DNA of 25,461 bases. Source: an uncultured Chloroflexota bacterium. Its GTDB lineage: Bacteria; Chloroflexota; Anaerolineae; Aggregatilineales; Phototrophicaceae. The position numbers were made by a program, and so were the translations under genes. Where the stretch lies: positions 1 to 25,461 of the forward strand of contig CALKIA010000409.1 of the NCBI GenBank assembly GCA_937988705.1, in the 5' to 3' direction. The notes beneath the pieces are model-generated. The model saw nothing but the letters and a program-made list of their open reading frames with translations. It did no database searches and was not told the origin of the DNA. Positions 15,068 through 21,964 of this stretch are shown here, in pieces. The stretch's first letter is position 1. Every line of letters starts with the position of its first letter.

Positions 15068-16161
15068 GCCTGCGAACTCGGCACGATGGTGACCTTACGC
15101 GCGACACCTTCGCCCACGCTCTTCGTGACCACGTCCTGTCGCCCCCGCAGCGCCAGATGAATGATGCGGCGTTCATGCGGTGGCATGGGTTCGAGTGGAA
15201 TGGTGCGGTTGGTACGGATGGCTTCATCCGCCATGCGCAGTGCCAACGCGTGTAGGGATGCGGCGCGGCGGGCCTTGTAGCCTTCCACGTCCACGATGAT
15301 TTCGGAGCGGCGCTGAAGTTCCCGGCTGGTGATCAAGCGCGTAATGTACTGGAGTGAGGCCAGAGTTTCGCCCCGCCGTCCGACCAAACGCTGGAGGTTG
15401 CTGCCGGCGATATCCAGCACCCAAGGGATACTTTCACCTTGTTCGCCCGCTTCTGCTCGGCGCACGGCGATGTGCGCGTGGACTTCCATGTGTGTGAGCA
15501 GTTCGTTGAGCACGACGCGCCCGATCGATGCCTCGTCGTCCCATTCTTCTTCCGGCACTTCTGCCGCCTGAATCAGAACGGGGACTTCTTCATCGTCCAC
15601 ATCCATATAGTCGGGAAATTCGTTCTGGAATTCACGCTTCGGCGGACGGGCTGGTCGTTCGCTGCGGCGTTCGCCCTGTGGACGATCACGCCGTTCACCT
15701 TGCGGGCGTTCGCGCCGTTCACCGGTGCCGCTTTCGCCTTGAGGGCGGTCAGCGCGACTGGCGCGCTGCTCTGTCCGCTCGGGACGGTCAGCCCGCGGGC
15801 CGCGCTCGCCTTGCGGGCGTTCGCGTCGTTCCGGACGACTTTCGCGTTCGGGTCGTTCGGTGCGCTGTTCGCTGGTCTCCCGCTGGGGCGGGGTCTCAAC
15901 GCGCGGCGGACGCGGAAGCTCAATGGGCGGATCGATGGGGGGTGGAGCCGGGGGGGGCGCGTCATAAACGGGCTTGGGGAAGCTCAAGACTTGGAGACGC
16001 ACCCGTGCAAGGCGACCGGGAAGCCCGAACATCCCTGCACTCGGTTCGTCTAGGACTTCGACGATCACCTGACTTGGCTCGACCTTGAGTTCGGCTAATC
16101 CTTTTGCGATTGCTTCTTCGATGCTTTCGCCAGTCGTTTCGATTGACAATGGTGAACTCAT
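15064..16161 (-). CDS. jag: Jag/KhpB-like RNA-binding protein (Jag-N, KH, R3H)
   Basis: A 365-residue protein. The N-terminal Jag-N domain (ETTGESIEEAIAKGLAELKV, about 8-27, then GMFGLPGR) is followed by a long Pro/Arg/Glu/Gln-rich disordered linker with repeats of the type RRERPQGER (about 90-170), an acidic patch, then a KH domain with GRRGETLASLQYI and an R3H domain with MPPHERRIIHLALRGR near the end. Family members bind RNA and affect cell elongation and division in Gram-positive bacteria. The usual place after yidC is kept. I prefer the ATG at 16161, which has AAGGA 8 nt upstream, over a GTG at 16182 inside that leader. The linker is much longer than in Firmicutes homologues. Confidence 0.9.
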   Translation of the reverse strand: MSSPLSIETTGESIEEAIAKGLAELKVEPSQVIVEVLDEPSAGMFGLPGRLARVRLQVLSFPKPVYDAPPPAPPPIDPPIELPRPPRVETPPQRETSEQRTERPERESRPERRERPQGERGPRADRPERTEQRASRADRPQGESGTGERRERPQGERRDRPQGERRSERPARPPKREFQNEFPDYMDVDDEEVPVLIQAAEVPEEEWDDEASIGRVVLNELLTHMEVHAHIAVRRAEAGEQGESIPWVLDIAGSNLQRLVGRRGETLASLQYITRLITSRELQRRSEIIVDVEGYKARRAASLHALALRMADEAIRTNRTIPLEPMPPHERRIIHLALRGRQDVVTKSVGEGVARKVTIVPSSQA

Positions 16162-16209
16162 TTTGAGAGTCCTTAAATTCACAGTAGGAAAGTAAAATCC
16201 GTCTTTGAA

Positions 16210-16237
16210 ATGGGCGCAGCTGACTCGCTGCGCCCAT
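16210..16237. repeat. Long hairpin in the yidC-jag gap
   Basis: ATGGGCGCAG (16210-16219) pairs perfectly with CTGCGCCCAT (16228-16237) around an 8-nt loop. The gap between the yidC stop and the jag start is 105 nt, and this hairpin is its main feature. No T-run follows, so rather than terminating it may act as a partial terminator, an mRNA stabiliser or another dispersed palindrome. Confidence 0.5.
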
Positions 16238-16266
16238 AATCTAATGATATGTTAAATGACTGGTTT

Positions 16267-17154
16267 TTACTTGGCTTTGCTGCCGCTTTTTTCGGAGCTC
16301 GCCTTGTTTTTCCCGTCACTGCTGGTTTTCGCGTCTTTGAGCGCTTTCGCGCCGGACGTTTTCCGACTTTCCGTGCGCGCCGTCACAACCACGGGCGGCT
16401 TATCGTCCGGGATGCCGCGCAGGTAGCTGAGTTTACTCTGCCCCGTGAGCAGACCCTGGGTGATCATCGCAACGTTGGTGGAAATGATGTAGATCGACAC
16501 GCCGATTGAGAACGACAGCCCGAAGAAGACGTACATCAGCGGCATCACTGTGGTCATCGACTGCGAGGTCGCCTGCGCGGCGTTCGGTTGTTCACCGGGC
16601 GCGGGCTTCGGCTGCGGCGGCATCGAGAGCTTCATCTGCATCCACGTCGTCACTACAATCAAGCCGATCAGCACAAAACCGATGGGGGATACACTGATGT
16701 TCGGCGGTTGGGCGAGGTTCATTCCCAACCAGGTTGAATTCAGCGGAATGACGTTATCCAACCCGGGCACGAGCAAGCGTCCGGAGAGATCGAGCAGGTG
16801 GGTGGGGGTAGCCGCCAGCGCAAAGTTGATCGCGCCGTAGAGCGCGAAAAAGATCGGCAGCTGAATCACCATGGGCAAACAGCCGCCCAGCGGATTGATC
16901 CCGTATTGGCGGTAGAGAGACATTTGTTCCGCTGCCAGCTTCTCGCGGTCATTCTTGTACTTCTCTTGCAGCGCCTTCAGTTCGGGCTGAAGCTGCTGCA
17001 TCGCCCGCGACGAACGCAGCGACTGCGCGGTGAGCGGGTAGAGCAGCAGCCGGGTGAGGACGGTGAAGACGATAATCGCCAGCACCATGTCCTGATTCAG
17101 CACCGAATACAGGAAGGTCAACAGGGTTACGAATACGTTGACGATGATATCCAT
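16267..17154 (-). CDS. yidC: Membrane protein insertase YidC/Oxa1 family
   Basis: A 295-residue insertase that helps Sec-dependent and Sec-independent proteins enter the cytoplasmic membrane. It is the short form without the large periplasmic domain of E. coli YidC. Hydrophobic segments are at about 3-20 and 23-40, then around 95-112, 155-172 and 205-235. The conserved hydrophilic-groove Arg35 is in TVLTRLLLYPLT (31-42). The cytoplasmic coiled hairpin (QQLQPELKALQEKYKNDREK) and INPLGGCLPMVIQLPIFFALY follow. The C-terminal tail is very Lys/Ser-rich (ends SEKSGSKAK), which in relatives contacts the ribosome. No lipobox is present. It starts 13 nt after the lipoprotein gene stop. Confidence 0.95.
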   Translation of the reverse strand: MDIIVNVFVTLLTFLYSVLNQDMVLAIIVFTVLTRLLLYPLTAQSLRSSRAMQQLQPELKALQEKYKNDREKLAAEQMSLYRQYGINPLGGCLPMVIQLPIFFALYGAINFALAATPTHLLDLSGRLLVPGLDNVIPLNSTWLGMNLAQPPNISVSPIGFVLIGLIVVTTWMQMKLSMPPQPKPAPGEQPNAAQATSQSMTTVMPLMYVFFGLSFSIGVSIYIISTNVAMITQGLLTGQSKLSYLRGIPDDKPPVVVTARTESRKTSGAKALKDAKTSSDGKNKASSEKSGSKAK

Positions 17155-17167
17155 ATCACGCCCTCAA

Positions 17168-18340
17168 CTAACGCGCATAACGCCAACGCAAGTCGCCCGA
17201 TTCAAGACTGAAGGCGAACAAGAGCTTGTCGTTTGCCATCGTGCTAACGATAAGTAACGATTCCCGGAGGTTGGCATTGTCTTCCGGCGTGATCACCAGC
17301 ATGTCCGACAGAATCTCGGCGTCGGTATTCTGTTGACGAATTTCTTCGCCTGTTTCCCGGTTTAACCAGTACACCTTATGATCGCGCGACGCCACAATCA
17401 CCGCGTCGGCGGTGATAACCGGTGTTGCGCGGATGACGCGAGTGGCTGCCTGCCGGCTCCACACGGGGGTGAAGCCATCGCCGCTCAATCCGAGTGCATA
17501 GACCCAGCCGGCAGCATCGCCCACATACAGCGTATCATCGACGATGGCGGGCGTACCCCAAACCCATTCGGTGGTCGGGTATTCGGCTGTGATCTGCCCA
17601 TCCAGCGAGATACGGAAGATTTTGCGCGCGAATGAACCGACATACAGACTGCCATTGTAGAGTACCGGTGTATCGGCGATCGCGCCACCGAGGTCGACGC
17701 GCCACAACTCGGCACCGGTTTCGGCGTTGAGCGCGTACAGCTTGTGATCCATGCTGCTGACGTACAGTGTACCATCCACAAGGAGCGGCTCAGCCCATAT
17801 CCCGCGTTCGGTATCGAACGACCAGAGACGACTGGTCAGATCGGTCATGTCGAGGGCGACGAGGTCGCTGTCACTGAAACCGAGGAACATGCGCTGACCA
17901 TCGCTCACCGGGTCGGTGACGACATGTCCGCTGATGGCGATGCCAGCATCACCATTGGTGATCCGGGCATTCGCAAAATCGACCTCGAACAGTTTGAGAT
18001 CGTAGGAGACGGCGTACATGTTATTGGCAGTGAACAGCGGTGTACTGTAGAAACGGGTTGTGGCGCTTGGGCTGATCGGAAGTGTCCACGTACGTGGATT
18101 ATTCTGGTCATCATAGCGGATGTTGCCATCGGCATCGCGCAGCTGCGCGACCGACCCGTCCTGCGGATTGATCAACACAATGCGGTCATGGAAGGCGAAT
18201 AGGATTTGCTGGGGATCCCCGGCAAGGGTCACATGTCCCCAATTGGTGTCCGTGGGGAGCGGAACGCACGCCGTCGCCATGAGAACCAGCAGCAGCGCGG
18301 CAGCGATCCCGAAACGTCTTAAAAGCCGAACGATCTTCAA
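17168..18340 (-). CDS. Beta-propeller (PQQ-like) lipoprotein
   Basis: A predicted 390-residue exported lipoprotein. A basic start (KIVRLLRRFG) and hydrophobic core end in a lipobox-like ATAC, with the lipidated Cys at 25. The rest is made of PQQ/BamB-like blades, for example GTLYVSSMDHKLYALNAET, GSLYVGSFARKIFRI, DTLYVGDAAGWVYAL and AVIVASRDHKVYWLN. The cognate BamB fold is a scaffold for protein contacts, but this is not evidence of a BAM complex, and no catalytic role is visible. The TTG at 18340 has GAGGAG 7 nt upstream and is preferred over the TTG at 18355, which touches the yidD stop. It lies between yidD and yidC, so a role in envelope biogenesis is plausible (inference). Confidence 0.85.
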   Translation of the reverse strand: MKIVRLLRRFGIAAALLLVLMATACVPLPTDTNWGHVTLAGDPQQILFAFHDRIVLINPQDGSVAQLRDADGNIRYDDQNNPRTWTLPISPSATTRFYSTPLFTANNMYAVSYDLKLFEVDFANARITNGDAGIAISGHVVTDPVSDGQRMFLGFSDSDLVALDMTDLTSRLWSFDTERGIWAEPLLVDGTLYVSSMDHKLYALNAETGAELWRVDLGGAIADTPVLYNGSLYVGSFARKIFRISLDGQITAEYPTTEWVWGTPAIVDDTLYVGDAAGWVYALGLSGDGFTPVWSRQAATRVIRATPVITADAVIVASRDHKVYWLNRETGEEIRQQNTDAEILSDMLVITPEDNANLRESLLIVSTMANDKLLFAFSLESGDLRWRYAR

Positions 18341-18355
18341 ACAGGGACTCCTCAA

Positions 18356-18565
18356 TTATGGAACGGGATCATAGCCGCCGGGATGAAAGGGGTGACAGCG
18401 CGAAATCCGCTTGATTCCTAGCCAACCGCCCTTGAACACGCCATATTTCTCGATTGCTTGATAGGTATACACCGAACAAGTTGGCTCGTAAATACAGCTT
18501 GGTGGCAGCATGGGCGAAATAAATCGCTTGTAAAACCGAATCAGCGCCAGCGCGACGGCTTTCAC
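18356..18565 (-). CDS. yidD: Membrane protein insertion efficiency factor YidD
   Basis: A 69-residue protein. Family hallmarks are the amphipathic start LIRFYKRFISPMLPPSC, the cysteine motif CIYEPTCSVYTYQAI (24-38), WLGIKRISRCHPF and the C-terminal GGYDPVP. YidD assists YidC-dependent insertion at the inner face of the membrane. The GTG at 18565 has GAGGG upstream, formed by the last codons of rnpA, and only 4 nt separate the genes. Confidence 0.95.
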   Translation of the reverse strand: MKAVALALIRFYKRFISPMLPPSCIYEPTCSVYTYQAIEKYGVFKGGWLGIKRISRCHPFHPGGYDPVP

Positions 18566-18569
18566 GATG

Positions 18570-18911
18570 TTATCCCTCTTTAGTCAAACTCGCCCGACGG
18601 AACAGTTCATATACTGTACGTTGAACTACGCTGAAAGGTTGCCCGACAATCGGACGACGGGCGATGATAACGACATCATGACCGGGGTGCAGCTGAGGAT
18701 GCAACAGGCGCGTCGCCTCGCGCAGCAAACGGCGAATGCGATTGCGCGTCACCGCCTTGCCTAACCCTTTGGAGACGATGAAGCCATAGCGGTTGTCTTG
18801 CAGATCGTTTTGGGTCACGCTCAACAGCATCAGGCGATGGTGCTGAGCATGACCCACTCGGCGCAGATGTTCGAAGTCTGCGCTTCGACGGAGACGAAAG
18901 CGCCGCTGCAT
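18570..18911 (-). CDS. rnpA: Ribonuclease P protein component
   Basis: A 113-residue basic protein that binds the RNase P RNA and helps pre-tRNA 5' processing. The family signature is SKGLGKAVTRNRIRRLLRE (47-65), preceded by FRLRRSADFEHLRRVG. Normal length. The ATG at 18911 lies 10 nt after the rpmH stop. AGGA overlaps the start too closely to be a good site, so coupling to rpmH translation is likely. RNase P would also process the two tRNAs in this window. Confidence 0.96.
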   Translation of the reverse strand: MQRRFRLRRSADFEHLRRVGHAQHHRLMLLSVTQNDLQDNRYGFIVSKGLGKAVTRNRIRRLLREATRLLHPQLHPGHDVVIIARRPIVGQPFSVVQRTVYELFRRASLTKEG

Positions 18912-18921
18912 CCTGATCTAG

Positions 18922-19101
18922 CTAACGCGCGTTCCAGTCGATCTTCTTGACATGCACCGGCTTCACCGTTAACTGGTGACGCCCCTTAGCGCGACGGCGC
19001 TTCAATACGTCGCGTCCGGTGCTGGTTGCCATACGCTGGCGGAATCCATGCACACGCGCACGGCGGCGGATTTTGGGCTGGTAAGTACGCTTGGTCGACA
19101 T
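18922..19101 (-). CDS. rpmH: Ribosomal protein L34, with extended C-terminus
   Basis: A 59-residue basic protein of the large ribosomal subunit. STKRTYQPKIRRRARVHGF and RMATSTGRDVLKRRRAKGR are diagnostic of L34. Most L34 proteins end about 44-47 residues in, soon after the RRRAKGR.L motif. Here the frame continues to VKPVHVKKIDWNAR, giving a tail of about a dozen extra residues. The ATG at 19101 is the natural start. It heads the classic rpmH-rnpA-yidD-yidC-jag order and has a strong promoter. Confidence 0.95.
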   Translation of the reverse strand: MSTKRTYQPKIRRRARVHGFRQRMATSTGRDVLKRRRAKGRHQLTVKPVHVKKIDWNAR

Positions 19102-19144
19102 TCTTCGTCATTCCTACTTAAAAAAGCTTGATGGACAGGGGATA

Positions 19145-19173
19145 AGTATAATCGACAGGGGGAGGGTGGTCAA
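19145..19173 (-). promoter_or_regulatory. Promoter of the rpmH cluster
   Basis: On the minus strand TTGACC (19173-19168) and TATACT (19150-19145) are separated by exactly 17 nt. Each matches the sigma-70 consensus at five of six positions. It lies 44 nt before the rpmH start. I see no clear DnaA boxes here, and dnaA is not the divergent neighbour, so there is no sign of oriC. Confidence 0.75.
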
Positions 19174-19181
19174 CCCAACGC

Positions 19182-19211
19182 TTGCAAACGCACTTTCGTG
19201 TCCGCTATAAT
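19182..19211 (+). promoter_or_regulatory. Promoter of the three-gene unknown operon
   Basis: TTGCAA (19182-19187) and a perfect TATAAT (19206-19211), spacer 18 nt. It is divergent from the rpmH promoter and about 70 nt before the first start codon. Confidence 0.55.
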
Positions 19212-19281
19212 CAATGTGGTTTTTAACTTTTCTCAAACCGGATTTGTGCTTTACTCCCCATGAGTTTCCCGGAGCAACCCT

Positions 19282-20820
19282 ATGCGCCAATGGGCGGATG
19301 ATTTCACCGTTACTGATGATGATCTTGAACAGTTAACCAGTTTATTGTTAGAGCGGGAAACCCCACTATCAATTGATGAGTTGGCGCACGCGCTGATCGC
19401 GCAGCGGTTGGAGCAGCAAGCCGCCGCCGAACGTGAACGCTTCAAGGACGCGCGGATGTACAACCCCGCACAAGCCTATGAAGTCGGACAGAAGATCTTT
19501 TTCCCGCTGGAAGATTACACCGTTGGCACCGTGCTGGATGTGCGCGCGGGCGACAATGGCGAGCACGGCGACTTTAAGGTGATCGCGGTCGATTTTGATG
19601 GCCGCAACATTCGCGAATTCGCCGCCGAACTGCAAACCTATCACAAACTGAGCGATATGCTCAATGAAGACGCCGCCCCGCAGTTGAGCGGCAGCGCCGA
19701 TGAAATTTACGCGCTGAATCGTCATCTGATCGTCCCCAAGCTGGAAGAACGTCTACGCGAAGGCGGCGATCTGGTGAGCGTGGCCGGCAAATGGTTCTCG
19801 CGTGACCTCGTCCTTGAGGTGAACGAGGGGCATCTTAACCTCGCCGAGGCGGTGTTGTACACCATCGAGGGTGGCCCGATGTCGACTGAGCAGATTGTGC
19901 GGGAGATCGGCGGGTTGAGCGACTCCGCGTCGCTGGAACTCCAAATTTTCAGCCTGAACGATGTGCTCAGCCGTGACACCCGTTTTGATGAAGTCGGCCC
20001 GATCAACACGGTGATGTGGTATCTCCGCACCTTTGAACCGCAAGAAGTCTTGAATGCGCCTAACTTCCTCAAATACAATGAGATTGACTACGATCCAGCG
20101 CTGCTCTCGAATGAACAGCGCGCGCTGGAAGCCGAAATCGACGACGAATGGTCGCCGGATGCCGAAGCCACCGCCGCCGTCGCCGGTGAAGAAGTCACGC
20201 TCACGCTGAATTACGCGCACTGGCGGGCGGGTACGCTCCCCCTCAACCGTAAGATGCAGGCTATCTTCCCGACCGCGCGGCGCACCCAGCGCATCGCGGT
20301 GACGCTGGTCGATGGGCAGGATGGCGAAACTTACGCGGGCTGGGTGGTGCGCCCGGATCGCTACGTGTTCGGACTCGACGCGTTCTACCGCAAGCACAAG
20401 CTGCCGATCGGCGCGTTCATCGTCGTCCGTCGTGACGGGGATCGCATCGTCGTAGATTTCCGCGCGCATCGTCCGCGCACCGAGTGGGTGCGCGTTATTA
20501 CGCCGAAGGCTGCGCAGGTGAGCTTTGAAGAACAGCGCCGCGCTATTGGCGCCGAGTATGATGATCTGCTCATTCTGTGGAGCGATGATGTCAACGCCGC
20601 CGACGCCGCCTACAACGGCAAGCGTCCGCTGAATCAGGCACTGCGCGCGGTCGCGGTCGAGCTGACGCGCAACACGCCGCAGGGCACATTGCACGCCAAG
20701 ACGCTCTACAGCGCGGTCAACGTGCTGCGGCGCGCCGCCCCCGGCGCGGTCTTCGCCACGCTTAACGGCGATCCGGAATTTCAGTATGTAGGTAATCATT
20801 ATTGGCGCTTCGGCGCGTAG
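19282..20820 (+). CDS. Uncharacterised 512-residue protein with winged-helix-like segments
   Basis: I do not recognise this protein by name. Residues 1-60 are helical and acidic. A beta-rich stretch follows, at about 66-115 (VGQKIFFPLEDYTVGTVLDV and so on). Around 190-250, STEQIVREIGGL and SLNDVLSRDTRFDEVG look like a winged-helix segment. An acidic linker is followed by a second beta-rich domain (about 290-400). The last 50 residues, TLYSAVNVLR to DPEFQYVGNHYWRFGA, resemble the HARE-HTH type of winged helix (helices, then an Asp-Pro-x-Phe turn and a final aromatic strand). A DNA- or RNA-binding or regulatory role is inferred. There is no signal peptide or membrane segment. The ATG at 19282 has CGGAG 8 nt upstream. 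It is the first gene of a tight three-gene operon. Confidence 0.8.
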   Translation: MRQWADDFTVTDDDLEQLTSLLLERETPLSIDELAHALIAQRLEQQAAAERERFKDARMYNPAQAYEVGQKIFFPLEDYTVGTVLDVRAGDNGEHGDFKVIAVDFDGRNIREFAAELQTYHKLSDMLNEDAAPQLSGSADEIYALNRHLIVPKLEERLREGGDLVSVAGKWFSRDLVLEVNEGHLNLAEAVLYTIEGGPMSTEQIVREIGGLSDSASLELQIFSLNDVLSRDTRFDEVGPINTVMWYLRTFEPQEVLNAPNFLKYNEIDYDPALLSNEQRALEAEIDDEWSPDAEATAAVAGEEVTLTLNYAHWRAGTLPLNRKMQAIFPTARRTQRIAVTLVDGQDGETYAGWVVRPDRYVFGLDAFYRKHKLPIGAFIVVRRDGDRIVVDFRAHRPRTEWVRVITPKAAQVSFEEQRRAIGAEYDDLLILWSDDVNAADAAYNGKRPLNQALRAVAVELTRNTPQGTLHAKTLYSAVNVLRRAAPGAVFATLNGDPEFQYVGNHYWRFGA

Positions 20821-20831
20821 GGAGCGATTTA

Positions 20832-21263
20832 ATGCAATCTGCCAAACCTAGCGCGATAGTGAAGCCGACTCTCGATACTCGTTATCACATCGACTACACG
20901 TGGTTCGAGCGGAGCGGCGAAGACCTTCGCACGTATTTACTCAGCCACATCGCCCCAGAACAGCGCGAACGCATCAGCCAGAGCGCGGAGGGTCGGCAGG
21001 TGGACTATATCGACCCGGAGACGGGCGAAGTCAGCAAGCTGGACGAACTCCAACTGGCGATCCGGTCCGCTTCGCTTGAACCCGATTTCATCAACCCGCA
21101 TACGTCCATCGTCGACTGCATTTTCCGCGTCTTTCTGGCGAACGGCAACAAGCCGCAGAGCAGCATTCAGATCGCGGAGTACGTCGGGCGTCCGGCATCG
21201 CTGGTGCTGAAGACTCTCAGCGGTGGACGGGTGTATAAGGGCATTCGCCCGACGACGGATTAG
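20832..21263 (+). CDS. Uncharacterised 143-residue protein, second gene of operon
   Basis: A soluble protein with no recognised family. The middle carries YIDPETGEVSKLDELQLAI (about 58-76). The C-terminal part, IQIAEYVGRPASLVLKTLSG, reads like a helix-turn-helix followed by a basic wing (GRVYKGIRP). I chose the ATG at 20832 because GGGAG lies 8 nt upstream and starts at the end of the previous gene. The gap to the first gene is 11 nt and to the third 13 nt, so all three are probably made together and may form a complex (inference). Confidence 0.75.
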   Translation: MQSAKPSAIVKPTLDTRYHIDYTWFERSGEDLRTYLLSHIAPEQRERISQSAEGRQVDYIDPETGEVSKLDELQLAIRSASLEPDFINPHTSIVDCIFRVFLANGNKPQSSIQIAEYVGRPASLVLKTLSGGRVYKGIRPTTD

Positions 21264-21276
21264 GAGATTAGACCTG

Positions 21277-21705
21277 ATGGGACGTGTGATCAACCCGGAC
21301 AGCAACGGCAAGCAGCGCAACCAACTGCTGCGCACCATCGCCGAAGTGCTGCGCCGTTTGGGACAAAAACCGGAAATGGACGACGACGCCAAAGATATGG
21401 TGGCGTGTCTGGTCTTTGCGCTGCGGGACATTGATGTTGGCATCGATGAATCGGCGCAGGCGTGGGAAAAGCGCGACTACTGGATGAAGGCCGACGAACT
21501 GCGAACCCGCTGGGGTTGGGCCGGGCGCATGGCCGATCAATTGCAGGCGATTGTGTTCGCTGACCAATGGGCGGAACTGCCGCCGCTGATGATCAAGCTC
21601 TTCCCGTATGTGAGCGACATCAACGTGACCAAGATGACGCGCAAGGAAGACACGTGGATGGGCAGCTACGGTCGGCTCATCAGCGAGAAGCCGCCAACAG
21701 GGTAA
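21277..21705 (+). CDS. Uncharacterised 142-residue helical protein, third gene of operon
   Basis: A mostly helical soluble protein without a recognised domain. Notable segments are LLRTIAEVLRRLGQKPEMDD, a conserved-looking Trp-rich stretch (KRDYWMKADELRTRWGWAGR) and LPPLMIKLFPYVSDINVTKM. The ATG at 21277 is preceded by AGGAG at a somewhat long spacing of about 10 nt. An upstream in-frame start at 21223 would overlap the second gene heavily. A family 2 hairpin begins right after the stop codon and a family 1 hairpin with T-run follows, closing the operon. Confidence 0.75.
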   Translation: MGRVINPDSNGKQRNQLLRTIAEVLRRLGQKPEMDDDAKDMVACLVFALRDIDVGIDESAQAWEKRDYWMKADELRTRWGWAGRMADQLQAIVFADQWAELPPLMIKLFPYVSDINVTKMTRKEDTWMGSYGRLISEKPPTG

Positions 21706-21742
21706 CCTCACCCCCCGACCCCTCTCCGAGCGGAGAGGGGAG
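21706..21742. repeat. Palindromic repeat family 2
   Basis: CCTCACCCCCCGA is followed by CCCCTCTCC-GAGC-GGAGAGGGG (21719-21740, nine-pair stem). Further copies or half copies lie at 22361-22397, 22424-22464 and 23299-23333. It starts at the base after a stop codon. Confidence 0.8.
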
Positions 21743-21765
21743 ACAAACAAAACCGCATTTCGTAG

Positions 21766-21791
21766 GGACGAGGCATGCCTCGTCCTTTTTG
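21766..21791 (+). terminator. Repeat family 1 hairpin acting as operon terminator
   Basis: A perfect 20-nt palindrome GGACGAGGCATGCCTCGTCC (21766-21785), preceded by GTAG, is followed by TTTTTG. It is placed 60 nt after the last gene of the unknown operon. A decayed relative, GGACGAGGCATGCCTCATCT, lies at 21871-21890 upstream of the next gene. Confidence 0.65.
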
Positions 21792-21870
21792 TTTGCCCTT
21801 GTTGTTACTGATCCGCCTTATGGCATCATAGGAGTGAATTTCGAGGGAGAAATTTGTGTTTCCTAAATGA

Positions 21871-21895
21871 GGACGAGGCATGCCTCATCTCTACA
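21871..21895. repeat. Decayed copy of repeat family 1
   Basis: GGACGAGGCATGCCTCATCT followed by CTACA; two mismatches in the outer stem compared with the perfect copy at 21766-21785. It lies just upstream of the TIR-SUMF1 gene promoter region. Confidence 0.65.
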
Positions 21896-21921
21896 GTTGT
21901 TTCGAAACGCTCGACAATCGC

Positions 21922-21927
21922 TATAAT
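21922..21927 (+). promoter_or_regulatory. -10 element for the TIR-SUMF1 gene
   Basis: A perfect TATAAT 37 nt before the chosen start codon. It overlaps an in-frame ATG at 21926, which argues that translation does not start there. Possible -35 elements (TTTCGA, 16-nt spacer; TTGTTT, 19-nt spacer) are weak. Confidence 0.45.
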
Positions 21928-21964
21928 GGCGACTATTAACCAAAATCACCATTACGAGCTACCT

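Noticed and set aside
15700..15900. CRISPR-like or tandem DNA repeat
   Set aside because: The apparent periodicity comes from the RRERPQGER-type codons of the Jag linker, with no conserved spacer structure.
19102..19281. Replication origin beside rpmH
   Set aside because: dnaA is not the neighbour and no clear DnaA box cluster is present; the gap is explained by two divergent promoters.
19753..20799. 348-codon minus-strand ORF
   Set aside because: It is antisense to the 512-residue protein; the plus-strand gene has a promoter, a ribosome binding site and a tightly spaced operon.
21854..21964. N-terminal extension of the TIR-SUMF1 protein
   Set aside because: The extra frame covers a decayed repeat and the -10 element, so the start at 21965, just before the TIR domain, is better.
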